From JAIVJG01 sp964236735 (GTDB lineage: Bacteria; Acidobacteriota; Blastocatellia; Pyrinomonadales; Pyrinomonadaceae): a stretch of DNA of 64,000 nt. Location: contig CAXSFM010000008.1 of the NCBI GenBank assembly GCA_964236735.1, positions 158,810 through 222,809 on the forward strand, read 5' to 3'. This document shows positions 7,965-16,746 of this stretch, one piece after another. The notes under the pieces were generated by a model. The model saw only the letters and a list, made by a program, of their open reading frames with translations. It searched no databases and had not been told where the DNA came from. The translations under genes and the position numbers were made by a program. Position 1 is the first letter of the stretch. Each line of letters opens with the position of its first letter.

Positions 7965-8794
7965 GAACTTTCAAAGAAAAGATAGCGCGGATGTGCCGCG
8001 TCTCGCTCGAAGCCGGTGCAGATGAGGCCGTTGGCGAGGGCGTTTTGAAATTCTTCGCGGACGCGCAGTTGCTCTTGGCGCGCGGCGTGCGGGCCTGCGC
8101 GGATGAGCGCGCTCCAGTCGGCGGGAATTTCGACGGCGGCATCGTGTGTAACGTGCATCGCGTGCGACTCGTCGCGCGAGAGCGATGCGACGCGCGCGGA
8201 GTCGAGATGCCATTCGGCGACGAGCCGGTCGCTGTCAATGCCGTAAGCTGTGCCGTACTCGCCGCCGACCGCCGAATAGTCTGTGCCGTAATAATTGACG
8301 GTGTAGCTTCGCACGATGACGCCGAGACGGTTGAGATTGAAATGCGCGTTGCGCGACTCCAGAGGGTTCCAAGTCCAGCGTATGAAGCGGCGGCCTTCAC
8401 TCATCGCGCGCGAGCGTTGCGCCCACTTGAGCCGCGCGCCGACGCCGCGATTCTGGTAGTCCTTCGCGACAGCCATCATGTGCGAGTAGCCGATCACTTC
8501 CTCTTCTTCGCGAGGCGCAACGTCAGTGATGCCGTCAAGCACGGTGCGCGCGTCGTTGTCGTCATGCTTCGCTTGGCGGACGGCGACTTGTGTGAGCACG
8601 AAGCCGACCAGACGTTCGCCGTCGAACGCACCGAGCGTCCAGCCGCCCGCGCTGCGTGCGACGATTAAGTGGCGACGCGGCGAAAGCTCAAGGTCTGGGA
8701 GCGCGAAGGCTTCGCGTTGCAGGCGCACGCACTCGTCGAACTCCGAGACGGTCGCGCACTCACGCACAGTAATTTCGTCTTTCGTGTCAGACAT
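7949..8794 (-). CDS. GNAT-fold acetyltransferase-like protein
   Basis: The protein has 281 residues. The N-terminal half has the GNAT pattern: a strand with GERLVGFVLT, then MMAVAKDYQNRGVGARLKWAQRSRA, the acetyl-CoA-binding motif A (Q-N-R-G-V-G). The C-terminal half, with WTWNPLESRNAHFNLNRLG and YYGTDYSAVGG, resembles the COG3375 group of predicted GNAT proteins. The substrate is unknown. ATG 8794 is used rather than TTG 8797. The final residues (SSRFKV and stop) lie inside the hairpin repeat at 7942-7964, so the original C-terminus has probably been replaced by repeat sequence. Confidence 0.85.
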   Translation of the reverse strand: MSDTKDEITVRECATVSEFDECVRLQREAFALPDLELSPRRHLIVARSAGGWTLGAFDGERLVGFVLTQVAVRQAKHDDNDARTVLDGITDVAPREEEEVIGYSHMMAVAKDYQNRGVGARLKWAQRSRAMSEGRRFIRWTWNPLESRNAHFNLNRLGVIVRSYTVNYYGTDYSAVGGEYGTAYGIDSDRLVAEWHLDSARVASLSRDESHAMHVTHDAAVEIPADWSALIRAGPHAARQEQLRVREEFQNALANGLICTGFERDAAHPRYLFFESSRFKV

Positions 8795-8833
8795 CAATCT
8801 TCGCGTGCCGGCATGTCCTCATACGCCCATGCT

Positions 8834-8853
8834 GGTCACTGATCAGTGGTCAC
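8834..8853. repeat. Short palindromic repeat at the histidine kinase 3' end
   Basis: The 12-bp palindrome CACTGATCAGTG (8837-8848) is flanked by GGT and GTCAC words and contains the stop codon and last codons of the upstream gene. It looks like a stub of another word-repeat family. I see only this copy. Confidence 0.4.
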
Positions 8854-10266
8854 GGCTTTTGTCGGGAGATTAAGGTGGACGGCGAGGCCGTTGGGTTGAA
8901 GGTCGTGGAGGCTGACGATGCCGCCGAGGACGCCGAGCAGGCGATGCGCGATGACGAGTCCGAGTTCGTTCATGTTCGTGCCGCGCTCGCTCGGCGTGTC
9001 AACGTCCGCCGCATCGAAGATGTGCGCCGGATCGAGGAGCGGCTCGCCCGCGTCGCTAATCTCGATGCGAAGCCGGTCACCTTCGTCGGGCACGGTCTCG
9101 ATTCGCACCGTGCCGCCTTCAGGACTGCGACCAATGGCGTAAGCGAAAAAGTTGTAGAGCACCTGCCGCAGCTTGCCTTCATCAGAGACGACGGGGCCGA
9201 GTTCCGGCGCGGTCACGCATTCCATCTCGACGCCTTGCTTTTGCGCCAGACGCGCCACAGTCGCGCACGTCTCGCGCAAAGTCTCGCGCAAAGAAAACTC
9301 ATGGAGGAAGAGTTCGATCTGCCCGGCTTCGAGTCTCGATAGGTCAACGAGTTGGTTGAGGCTGGCTTGCAGTTGAAAACCGGACGACTGAATTTTCTCG
9401 CAGAAGCGACGTTGCGGCGCGGTTAAATCTTCCTTGTCAATGAGGATTTCGGAGAAGCCGAGAATCGAAGTGAGCGGCGTCCGCAACTCGTGCGACATGC
9501 GCGCGAGAAAGAGCGAGCGGTAGCGGCTGACGCGCTCCAACTCTACGTTCGCCGCTTCGAGCGACGCGCCGCGCTGCTGCAACTCCGCGACGAGACTCTC
9601 GATGCGACCTCGTCCCTCGGACACCGCCGCGCCGCGTCTGGCGTTGCCGATGGCGATGATGATCGCCGGGCCGACGAAGCGGATGCCTTTGATGGCGGCG
9701 CGCAGACGCTCCGGGAACGCCGTCGTCACGATGAGCACGCCGAAGAGCTTGTCCTGCGCGTAGATGGGAACGCCGACCGCTGCACGGAGATCCGTCTGCC
9801 CGAAGATGCGAAGCAATTTTTGCCTCGTGATGTCGGACTCCGCATCATGCGCTTCGTCCGCCCACAGGTAACACTCCACGCCCGTCTGCTCCACTTCGTG
9901 CGTCATCAACTCGCCGATCTGTTTGGCCTTCTCCGCGTCGAGTTGTGGATGCGCGTACTCCGACACCTGTTGGAGCCGCCCGTCTGCGCCGCGCAGGTAT
10001 GTGATGATGCAGCACAATTCCCAGTGGCGCAGGAGAATGTCTGCAAAGCTCCGGCAAATCTCCGCTTCGGTGGGGCCTGCGCCGGTCGTGAACGCCTGCC
10101 CGTGCAGAAGATTGACGACATCGGCGCTGAGCGCCTGAAACTCGCGCGCGGGCGTGCCGGAGGTGACGGGCACAACGGGCGTGACGGACGCGGCAGCGCC
10201 CGGCGCAGTGCGCTCCTGTCGTTCGATTCTCTCCACGACCTCTTTAACCTTGACCCGTTTGCCCAT
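8836..10266 (-). CDS. Sensor histidine kinase (GAF, HisKA, HATPase)
   Basis: This 476-residue protein has no membrane segment and is probably cytoplasmic. A GAF-like domain spans about 45-210, followed by a short coiled coil. The HisKA H-box MSHELRTPLTSILGFSEIL carries the phospho-acceptor His259. The ATPase domain has an N-box in the form YNFFAYAIGRSPEGG and a D-box EISDAGEPL. The N-box lacks the usual N-x-x-x-N-A pattern and the glycine-rich G2 box is reduced to NELGLVIAHRLL, so ATP binding may be weak. No partner response regulator is adjacent. The start ATG 10266 gives MGKRVKVKEV. The last codons fall inside a short palindrome. Confidence 0.9.
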   Translation of the reverse strand: MGKRVKVKEVVERIERQERTAPGAAASVTPVVPVTSGTPAREFQALSADVVNLLHGQAFTTGAGPTEAEICRSFADILLRHWELCCIITYLRGADGRLQQVSEYAHPQLDAEKAKQIGELMTHEVEQTGVECYLWADEAHDAESDITRQKLLRIFGQTDLRAAVGVPIYAQDKLFGVLIVTTAFPERLRAAIKGIRFVGPAIIIAIGNARRGAAVSEGRGRIESLVAELQQRGASLEAANVELERVSRYRSLFLARMSHELRTPLTSILGFSEILIDKEDLTAPQRRFCEKIQSSGFQLQASLNQLVDLSRLEAGQIELFLHEFSLRETLRETCATVARLAQKQGVEMECVTAPELGPVVSDEGKLRQVLYNFFAYAIGRSPEGGTVRIETVPDEGDRLRIEISDAGEPLLDPAHIFDAADVDTPSERGTNMNELGLVIAHRLLGVLGGIVSLHDLQPNGLAVHLNLPTKAVTTDQ

Positions 10267-10790
10267 TTCGCATGAATGCGCTTCGCGCCCGACTCATACC
10301 GGGGAGAGTCGAACGTTTGGCGGCCTGCCTTGTTCGTGTGAAACTTTGTCGAGAAATATAGTTTGCCATTCCATGCCCTGTCAAATTTTTTACCGCTCTC
10401 CCTTTTCACTTCAAGGTTAAGCATGAGTCTCCCATTCATCACTGCGGCATTCTGCATTTCTCTTCTCTTCATCCTGCCTATCCTGTCCATCTCTGTTAAT
10501 TTCTTTTCTTTTACTGCGGGGTTGCAAATGAATGCGGCCAGAGATTAACCACAGAGGACACGGAGGGGCACAGAGGCGGAACAGAGGAGACAAACAACCC
10601 TCCCTCTTTCCTCTGTGTCTCTCCGTGTCCTCTGTGGTGAAAATTCTTTCACTCAACTCTCACTCAATCGCGAACCGCTATGGCGTTGTGGTGATGCGCT
10701 CTCATTATCTTGCGCGCTCCGTTCTGAAATTCCGTCCCGTTGGGTTATGATGCTTACAGGGATGAAGGGACATCCCGCCGCATAGCCCAC
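10267..10790. other. Intergenic region with a MITE-like hairpin
   Basis: This 524-base gap separates two divergent genes. Apart from the long hairpin at 10548-10638, it is AT-richer than its surroundings and contains short frames with no family resemblance, which I take as noise. Confidence 0.5.
10548..10638. repeat. Hairpin repeat, CCACAGAGGACACGG family
   Basis: Perfect 18-bp arms (10548-10565 and 10621-10638, ACCACAGAGGACACGGAG and complement) continue inward with a partly paired second word (CACAGAG and CTCTGTG). The whole 91-base unit can fold as one hairpin. It contains no gene. Confidence 0.85.
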
Positions 10791-12425
10791 ATGAACGGTC
10801 AACTGCACGAGCATCCGCTCGGCGAACTCATCAACGAAATATCTTTCGGACGCATCTCCGGCGCGTTGCGTGTGTCGCGCGAGCGCGTGCGCGGCGTCGT
10901 CTATTTCGACGAAGGACGAATCGTCTCCGCGCGCACGAACCTGCGTTCCGCGCGTCTCGTCGAATTTCTGCGGCGAAGCGGCGCGTTGACCTCCGCACAA
11001 ATCAACACGCACGTTAAAGAAGGAATGACCGACGAGCAGGCAGCGGCGGCTCTTGTCGGCGCGGGCGCGCTCAACGCCGAAGAGTTGCAACGTTATCAGT
11101 CCAGACAGGCGGAAGAGGTCTTGCGTTTGTTGCTGTCGTGGACGGACGGCGAGTGGAGTTTCGATGCGAGTGTCCGGCTTGAAGCAAACCTGTGCGCGCC
11201 GCTCAACGTCCGGCAGATGCTTATCGAAGCGGCGCGGCAACTTCCCTCCGAGTTCGTCGCGCTCCGCATCGAGCGCGGCGGCGAAACCATCTCGCCGTCC
11301 GCCGACATGCAGGATTTGCTGACCGCCTTTCAACTCGTGCCGTCGGAAGGCTTCGTCCTTTCGCGCGTCAACGCGCCGATGAGCATAAGCGAGTTGCTCG
11401 CCATCAGCGGGCTGCGCGAGCCGGAGGCGCATCTCGCCGTCTATGCGCTCGCGCTCGGCGGATTGCTCACGCGCGCTGCCTGGCCTCGCGCTTTTACCAA
11501 TGAAGAAGTGACGCAGGCACGCCGCGCGCGTGTCGCGACGAAGAGCGCGGACGCGCCGGCTGAAACGCCAAACAGCGCGCCGCCCGTCGAAGAGCCGCAG
11601 AGTCCCGTCGAAGCGGAAGAAAAAATTGAGGCTAATCTCGAATCGGAGATTGAAGAGTTATTCGCGCGCTCCGACGCCGCTGCGAGTTACTACGGCGTGC
11701 TTGGCGTCACGCGCAATGTGAAGGCAGACGAAATCAAGCGCGCTTACTATGCGCTCGCCAGACGTTTTCACCCCGACCGTTTTCGCAGCGCGACGGCGGA
11801 TGACGCCATGCGACGCCGCATCGAGACATCCTTTAGCCGCATCTTGCAGGCTTACGAAACGCTTAAGGATTCCGCGACACGCGCGGGTTATGATCTTAAG
11901 CTCGAACGCGAGAAAGGACGCGCCCCCGCCACGTCCTCGTCAACAAAGCGCGCCGACGAATCCGCGCCGCAACAGACAGCGCAAAACGTGATGGGCGCGA
12001 AGTCTGCAACGGACGCGCCGCACGCTTCTGTCGCTGCTGCCAATTCAGCCAAGTCCGCGCCCGACTACCGCGCCGAAGATTGTTATCAGCAAGGATTGGC
12101 GGCGTTGGACAGAAAAGATTTTGCGCTGGCAAAGCGTTATCTCGGAGAAGCGGCGTTGCTCGTCCCCCATCAGCCGCGTTATCGCGCGCTCTACGGTCGC
12201 GTCCTCGCGCACGAGAAACAGACGCGCCGCCAAGCCGAAGCAGAGTTTCAAGCCGCCATCAAACTCGACGAGCGCAACGCCTCTTACCGCGTCATGCTGG
12301 CCGAACTGTACCGCGATCTCGGACTGCGGAGACGCGCCGAAGGCGAACTCGAACGCGCGCTCTCTGTCGAACCCACGCACGCCGTCGCGCGCATTATGCT
12401 CAATGAACTGCGCGGCGGCGGTTGA
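10791..12425 (+). CDS. DUF4388 - DnaJ domain - TPR fusion protein
   Basis: The protein has 544 residues. The N-terminal part (HPLGELINEISFGRISGALRVS and VVYFDEGRIVSA) matches DUF4388 (PatA N-terminal-like), often found in gliding and signalling proteins of deltaproteobacteria and acidobacteria. A charged linker leads to a J-domain near residues 298-365 with YYGVLGVTRNVKADEIKRAY and the HPD triad at 327-329, which in true J-proteins stimulates Hsp70. The last 110 residues form about three TPR units. ATG 10791 is chosen over an upstream TTG because the domain begins there. The role is unknown; it may bring DnaK to a signalling complex. Confidence 0.85.
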   Translation: MNGQLHEHPLGELINEISFGRISGALRVSRERVRGVVYFDEGRIVSARTNLRSARLVEFLRRSGALTSAQINTHVKEGMTDEQAAAALVGAGALNAEELQRYQSRQAEEVLRLLLSWTDGEWSFDASVRLEANLCAPLNVRQMLIEAARQLPSEFVALRIERGGETISPSADMQDLLTAFQLVPSEGFVLSRVNAPMSISELLAISGLREPEAHLAVYALALGGLLTRAAWPRAFTNEEVTQARRARVATKSADAPAETPNSAPPVEEPQSPVEAEEKIEANLESEIEELFARSDAAASYYGVLGVTRNVKADEIKRAYYALARRFHPDRFRSATADDAMRRRIETSFSRILQAYETLKDSATRAGYDLKLEREKGRAPATSSSTKRADESAPQQTAQNVMGAKSATDAPHASVAAANSAKSAPDYRAEDCYQQGLAALDRKDFALAKRYLGEAALLVPHQPRYRALYGRVLAHEKQTRRQAEAEFQAAIKLDERNASYRVMLAELYRDLGLRRRAEGELERALSVEPTHAVARIMLNELRGGG

Positions 12426-12439
12426 GTTGACTGCTCTGT

Positions 12440-12510
12440 CAGTACCGCGAGCGGTAGCGAGCGGGTCTGCACACTTAGCAAACACCCGCTCGCTACCGCT
12501 CGCGGTACTG
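12440..12510. repeat. Hairpin repeat, CAGTACCGCGAGCG family, copy 1
   Basis: Perfect 26-bp arms (12440-12465 and 12485-12510) with a 19-base loop. The second copy at 19782-19857 has the same sequence except for a change paired on both arms (GCGGTAGC here, GCGATAGC there). Confidence 0.9.
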
Positions 12511-12544
12511 TTAAGTCACAATTCGCGTGGCGATGCGCCGGCAT

Positions 12545-12577
12545 TTGAAACTTTGAACTTTGAACCTTACACTTTGA
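12545..12577. repeat. TTCAAAG family repeat, single arm
   Basis: The words TTTGAAACTTTGAACTTTGAA, then CCTTACACTTTGAGC, lie directly before the ATG at 12582. The sequence matches the arms of the hairpins at 7897 and 15746, but no complementary arm is seen here. Confidence 0.65.
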
Positions 12578-12581
12578 GCTT

Positions 12582-13337
12582 ATGAATTTCGACTTTGCGG
12601 AAAACGAGCGCGCGGCGGGCGAGGCGTTCACCAGCCTCGCTGCCGACGTGGACGGATTTGAAGGCTACGGCCACCCGCACGCGGAACGCATCGCGACTTT
12701 GGCCGACGCCGTTGCGCGCGTCTTTCGACTCTCGCGCGCGGATCGCACTTCGCTCGTCTTCGCCGCGTTGCTCCACGATCTCGGCGAGATGACGATGAAG
12801 CGCGACTACATCCGGCGCGGCGACTCGCTCAACGAAGAGGAGCGACTCGACCTCGCGCGCCATCCCGTCATCGGCGAACAGGAAGCGGCGCGCGCGGGTG
12901 CTGATCGCGGCGTGCAACTGCTCGTGCGCTGGCATCACGAATGGTGGAACGGCGCGGGCTACCCGGACGCCCTGCGCGGCGAACAGATTCCGCTCGCCGC
13001 GCGCATCCTGCGCGTCGCAGACTCTTACGCCGCGCTGACCGACGCGCGTTCCTTTCGTCCCGCCGGAACCGAAGCCGAGGCGCGCAAGCATCTCACGCTC
13101 TGGGCCGGTCTGGAGTTTGACCCGCGCGTCGTCTCCGCACTGCTCTCGCTCGAAGGTCTAGCGGAACTTCGCTCTTACGCGCGTCCGTCCGTCACTGCTC
13201 AAACGACAGAAGACGCCGGCATCGCGCCGCCGTCATCGTCCGACGAGTCGCCGCAATCGCCCGCGATCAAACCTCCTTTGACGGAGCCGCTCATCGTCTC
13301 CGGCACGGCAGACCTCTTCATCGAAGAAGGACGTTGA
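12582..13337 (+). CDS. HD-GYP domain protein (putative c-di-GMP phosphodiesterase)
   Basis: This 251-residue protein is a stand-alone HD-GYP domain with a short disordered tail. Metal and substrate residues are present: HPHAERIATLA near residue 31, ALLHDLGEM (His65-Asp66), HPVIGEQ, HHEWWNGAGYP (His118-His119 and GYP at 126-128) and VADSYAALTDARSFR. HD-GYP proteins hydrolyse cyclic di-GMP to pGpG or GMP. No input domain is fused, so it may act with partners. A word-repeat arm lies just upstream of the start, and no clear ribosome-binding site is visible. No GGDEF protein is seen in the window. Confidence 0.85.
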   Translation: MNFDFAENERAAGEAFTSLAADVDGFEGYGHPHAERIATLADAVARVFRLSRADRTSLVFAALLHDLGEMTMKRDYIRRGDSLNEEERLDLARHPVIGEQEAARAGADRGVQLLVRWHHEWWNGAGYPDALRGEQIPLAARILRVADSYAALTDARSFRPAGTEAEARKHLTLWAGLEFDPRVVSALLSLEGLAELRSYARPSVTAQTTEDAGIAPPSSSDESPQSPAIKPPLTEPLIVSGTADLFIEEGR

Positions 13338-13392
13338 GAGGATTGAGCGCGCGAGTCATTTTCATGTCGTCAACTCGTCCGTTGGAAAAATA

Positions 13393-14331
13393 ATGTCATC
13401 CACACATTTCTCTGAGACCGTCCCCGAAAGCTGGCTCGCCTTCGAGTTGAGCATTCTACGCCGCTTAAAATTTCGCTCCGTCGCAGACCCCTTCGCGGGC
13501 GACGCAGACCTCGACGTGTATCTCAAACGCTGGGGCGTGCGCGTCGCCGCCAACGACGTGCGCCAGTGGGCTGCGGTGCGCGCCGCCGCTCGCGTCGAAA
13601 ATAACGATGTGCGTCTCAGCGCGGACGAAGTCGCGTCCGTCCTCGAAGACGCTTACGTCCCACGCCATCGTCTCCACGTCCCGGCGCTTCGTCGCTGGTT
13701 CAACGAGACGGATGCGTGGTGGTTCGACAACGTGCGCGCCGCCGCCGAGAATCTCGACACGCCGGCCAAACGCGCGCTCGCGCTCGACACAGGGATGGGA
13801 GTCGGCGACTATGCGCTCTCCTTCAACGACGAGACGCGCGAACTGCGCCAGCCGCTCTCGCGCGTCTTTCAGCGTCTGCTCGACATCGCGCCCGCGCCCG
13901 TCAACAACAACCAGCGCAACCACGCCTCCAATCTCGACCCGCGCGATTTCATCAATCACGAACTCGCCGCCGAACTTTTGTACTTGAGACTGCCGCGTCC
14001 CGCGCGTCGCAGCAGCGCTCGCGACTCCGCATGGGCTTGGCGCGAAGAGTGGGTGCGCGGCAACGACGATTTTTGGGATGACTATGAGGAAGCGCGCGAC
14101 GGGCGACTCGGCGCGCGCGCGGAGACACGCCAGCAGTATTTGCGCCACGTCGAAGAAGTGCTCGCAGCGGCTTCGCACATCCCCGCGTGGGCTATCGCGC
14201 ACGTCGAAAACGGATTTGTCTCGACGGAAGAACTCGTCGAAACCGTCCGCCGCCTGCGCCGCGTCAACGCGATTTATACTAAAGATTTCACCGAACTGAT
14301 GGGCGCGCGCGCCGCCATCATCACGACCTGA
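13393..14331 (+). CDS. Orphan protein resembling a degenerate D12-class DNA methyltransferase
   Basis: The protein has 312 residues and no membrane segment. Near the N-terminus SVADPFAGDADLDVYLKRWG followed by VRVAANDV looks like motif I of Rossmann methyltransferases of the DNA-adenine type (DPFAG then an A-N-D acid strand). I cannot find the catalytic D/N-PPY motif. The middle holds RRWFNETDAWWFDNVR and DPRDFINHELAAELL. So it may bind SAM or DNA without methylating, or be a diverged enzyme. ATG 13393 follows the HD-GYP gene with a 55-base gap. Its function is an open question. Confidence 0.65.
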   Translation: MSSTHFSETVPESWLAFELSILRRLKFRSVADPFAGDADLDVYLKRWGVRVAANDVRQWAAVRAAARVENNDVRLSADEVASVLEDAYVPRHRLHVPALRRWFNETDAWWFDNVRAAAENLDTPAKRALALDTGMGVGDYALSFNDETRELRQPLSRVFQRLLDIAPAPVNNNQRNHASNLDPRDFINHELAAELLYLRLPRPARRSSARDSAWAWREEWVRGNDDFWDDYEEARDGRLGARAETRQQYLRHVEEVLAAASHIPAWAIAHVENGFVSTEELVETVRRLRRVNAIYTKDFTELMGARAAIITT

Positions 14332-14367
14332 AAACTTAATCAGTTAAAGATGAAGCACGCGCACGTT

Positions 14368-15735
14368 TCAGTTGACCGTGACGAACGCCGCTTCACGCTC
14401 CGCGTCTAAACTTTCCGGCGTGCCGTGATAACGTTGCGGCAGTTTTACTTTGCCGGACGCGAACAGCGCGAGCCACAACGCACCGGGCAGCGCACAGAAC
14501 AATCCCGCCAGTAAAGTCAGCGTGCGCGGCGTCATCCACCAGACGAGCAGCCAGCCGCCGAGCATGGATGAAAAGCTCATCATCATAAATTCGGAAGCAC
14601 GGTCGGTCGTCAGCACGCGCCCGCGAAAGTCGTCCGGCAGCAGGCGCATCAACAGCGTGTCCTGCACCGCGAACTCGACGCCGATCACCACGCGCGACAA
14701 AAAAATCATTAGAGAGGCCAGCGCGAGCGTCGGCATCAAGCCGGCCAGCGCGAACAAGACGCCGTGCAAAATAACCATCCAGCCGATGAAACGCACCGTC
14801 GCCTTGCGCCGCTCGACACGCGCGCCCACGCGCTGCGCCAGCATCATACCGATGAATAGTCCAGACCCCACCGCCGTGAAGATGAAGGCGACGGAGGAGT
14901 TCGCCTGCAAGCCGCCGTTTCCCGCGAAGACCACTGCGCCCAGACGCTCGTACAGCAGATTGCACGCGCCACCGCCAATCGCCCACAGAATATTAATGCT
15001 GATAATAGTCGTGATGATTCTTCGCTTAAAGATGTAGCGCCAACCATCTCTCATCTCTGCCCCGATGCCAGCAATGCGACGCCAGACAGTGTCCTGCGCC
15101 GCGCGTCTCTCGCTTGCCTCCGTCGTTGCCGCATCGTCGGCGCGCATTTCGCGCGCGGGAATCAGCCAGACGGTGTAAGCGGAGACGATGAACGAGGCCG
15201 CGTTGATGATGAAGGCCGCTTTGTAGCCGAGCCAGTCGGTTGTGAAACCGCCGAGCGCGGAGCCGACCGCCATCAACAGAAAACGCGACGAGTACATCAA
15301 GGCATTACCGGCGAGCAGTCCATCGTCGCCCGCCAGATTCGGCATCGCCGCATTCTTGGCCGCGTCGAAGAAAGCGGAGAGCATCACTATCGCCGTCATG
15401 CAGACGTAAGCGATCCACACATCTTCCGGGCGACGCACGAACAGAAAGCCGAGCGCGAAGACGCAACGCGCCAAGTCCGTCACGATCATCACCGTGCGAC
15501 GCGGCCAGCGATCTGCGAGCGCGCCGGCGATGGGCGCGCACACAGCGAACGGTGCGAGCCTCAGGACGACGATGATCGCCGTCGCTTCCGGCGCGGCGTG
15601 CGTCACGACGCGCACGAGTCCCAGCACGGCGATGAAGTTGAACCAGTTGCCGAGTTCCGAGACGACTTGCCCCGACCACAGACGCCTGAACGAGCGTCTG
15701 CCGCGCAGCAATCCGATGTAAGTCAGCGACGACAT
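14368..15735 (-). CDS. MFS transporter (DHA3-like exporter)
   Basis: This 455-residue inner-membrane protein has about 12 transmembrane helices. GALADRWPRRTVMIVTDLARC is the loop 2-3 MFS motif, and VSELGNWFNFIAVLGL at helix 1 is typical of the macrolide-efflux-like DHA3 branch. The substrate cannot be told. ATG 15735 is chosen over TTG 15753 because AGAGAGG lies just before it. A TTCAAAG hairpin repeat fills the space upstream, between this gene and the deacetylase-fold gene on the same strand. No regulator is adjacent. Confidence 0.9.
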   Translation of the reverse strand: MSSLTYIGLLRGRRSFRRLWSGQVVSELGNWFNFIAVLGLVRVVTHAAPEATAIIVVLRLAPFAVCAPIAGALADRWPRRTVMIVTDLARCVFALGFLFVRRPEDVWIAYVCMTAIVMLSAFFDAAKNAAMPNLAGDDGLLAGNALMYSSRFLLMAVGSALGGFTTDWLGYKAAFIINAASFIVSAYTVWLIPAREMRADDAATTEASERRAAQDTVWRRIAGIGAEMRDGWRYIFKRRIITTIISINILWAIGGGACNLLYERLGAVVFAGNGGLQANSSVAFIFTAVGSGLFIGMMLAQRVGARVERRKATVRFIGWMVILHGVLFALAGLMPTLALASLMIFLSRVVIGVEFAVQDTLLMRLLPDDFRGRVLTTDRASEFMMMSFSSMLGGWLLVWWMTPRTLTLLAGLFCALPGALWLALFASGKVKLPQRYHGTPESLDAEREAAFVTVN

Positions 15736-15745
15736 AAACCTCTCT

Positions 15746-15803
15746 GAGTTCAAAGTTCAAAGTTCAAGGTTATATCCGCGATTGAACCTTGAACTTTGAA
15801 CTC
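15746..15803. repeat. Hairpin repeat, TTCAAAG family, copy 3
   Basis: Arms 15746-15767 and 15782-15803 (22 bp, one mismatch) use the same words as the 7897 copy. The right arm abuts the stop codon of the deacetylase-fold gene and the left arm ends about 10 bases before the MFS start codon. Confidence 0.85.
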
Positions 15804-16746
15804 AATCCTCCGCCAGCGTGCGAACGTGCGCGCGCACCGTCTGGCCGAGCGTGTCGAGATTGTAGCCGCCTTCGAGGCACGAGATGAGACGACCACCGCA
15901 CGTCGCGCGCGCCCACTCTTTCGCCGCGCGCGTCATCGAGTTGAAGTCTTCGTCTTCGAGCATCAACTGTCCGAGCGGGTCGCCCGCGTGCGCGTCGAAG
16001 CCTGCGGAGATAAGGACAAGGTCGGGCTTGAAGACGCGGCTGATTTCTTCGAGCGCGGCCTCGAACATGCGCCGCTGTTCTTTGGCCGGCGTGCGCGCGC
16101 GCAAGGGAGCGTTGAGCGTGTAGCCGCGCCCGCGTCCCGTCCCCGTCTCGCCGCGCGAGCCGGAGCCGGGATACCACGGGTATTGATGCGCCGAAAAAAA
16201 GAAGACCGACGGGTCGTCGTAGAAGATGCCCTGCGTGCCGTTGCCGTGATGCACGTCCCAATCGAGAATCGCGACGCGCTCGATTTCTTTGTGGCGTGAC
16301 TGCGCGTAACGCGCGGCGATGGCGACGTTATTGAAGAGACAAAAACCCATCGCGCTTTCGTTCGTCGCATGATGCCCCGGCGGGCGCACGGGAAGAAAGA
16401 CGTTATCGGCTTCGCCGCTCATCAGGGTATCCACCGCCAGACACGCTCCGCCCGCCGCGCGCAGAGCCGCGTCGAACGAACGCACAGACACCGTCGTGTC
16501 CGCGTCGAGGTAGCCGCGCCCTTCGCTCACCGCACGCTCGACCTGCTTGAAGTGCTGCGTGGAATGGCAAGCCTGCACGACGCCGCGCGTGGCGGGCGGC
16601 GCTTCCAACTCCGTGAGCTTCGGCCACAACTTCGCGTCCGCGCGCAGAGCCTTCATCACGACCGCGTAACGCTCCGGGCATTCCGGGTGACCCGTTCCCG
16701 TCTCATGCTCTTCGTAAACTTGATGATGTATCAGCGCCGTCTTCAT
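15802..16746 (-). CDS. Histone deacetylase-family (arginase/deacetylase fold) hydrolase
   Basis: The 314-residue protein covers the whole deacetylase domain. Active-site blocks are RPPGHHA (His125-His126), the zinc-binding DWDVHHGNG (Asp164, His166), and SAGFDAHAGDPLG with another zinc aspartate. CLEGGYN near the C-terminus carries the family's G-G-Y. Bacterial members deacetylate polyamines, lysines of proteins such as acetyl-CoA synthetase, or other amides; the substrate here is unknown. ATG 16746 is chosen because the family N-terminus (TALIHHQVYEEHETG) starts there; a longer in-frame extension to 16899 has no homology. Confidence 0.92.
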   Translation of the reverse strand: MKTALIHHQVYEEHETGTGHPECPERYAVVMKALRADAKLWPKLTELEAPPATRGVVQACHSTQHFKQVERAVSEGRGYLDADTTVSVRSFDAALRAAGGACLAVDTLMSGEADNVFLPVRPPGHHATNESAMGFCLFNNVAIAARYAQSRHKEIERVAILDWDVHHGNGTQGIFYDDPSVFFFSAHQYPWYPGSGSRGETGTGRGRGYTLNAPLRARTPAKEQRRMFEAALEEISRVFKPDLVLISAGFDAHAGDPLGQLMLEDEDFNSMTRAAKEWARATCGGRLISCLEGGYNLDTLGQTVRAHVRTLAED

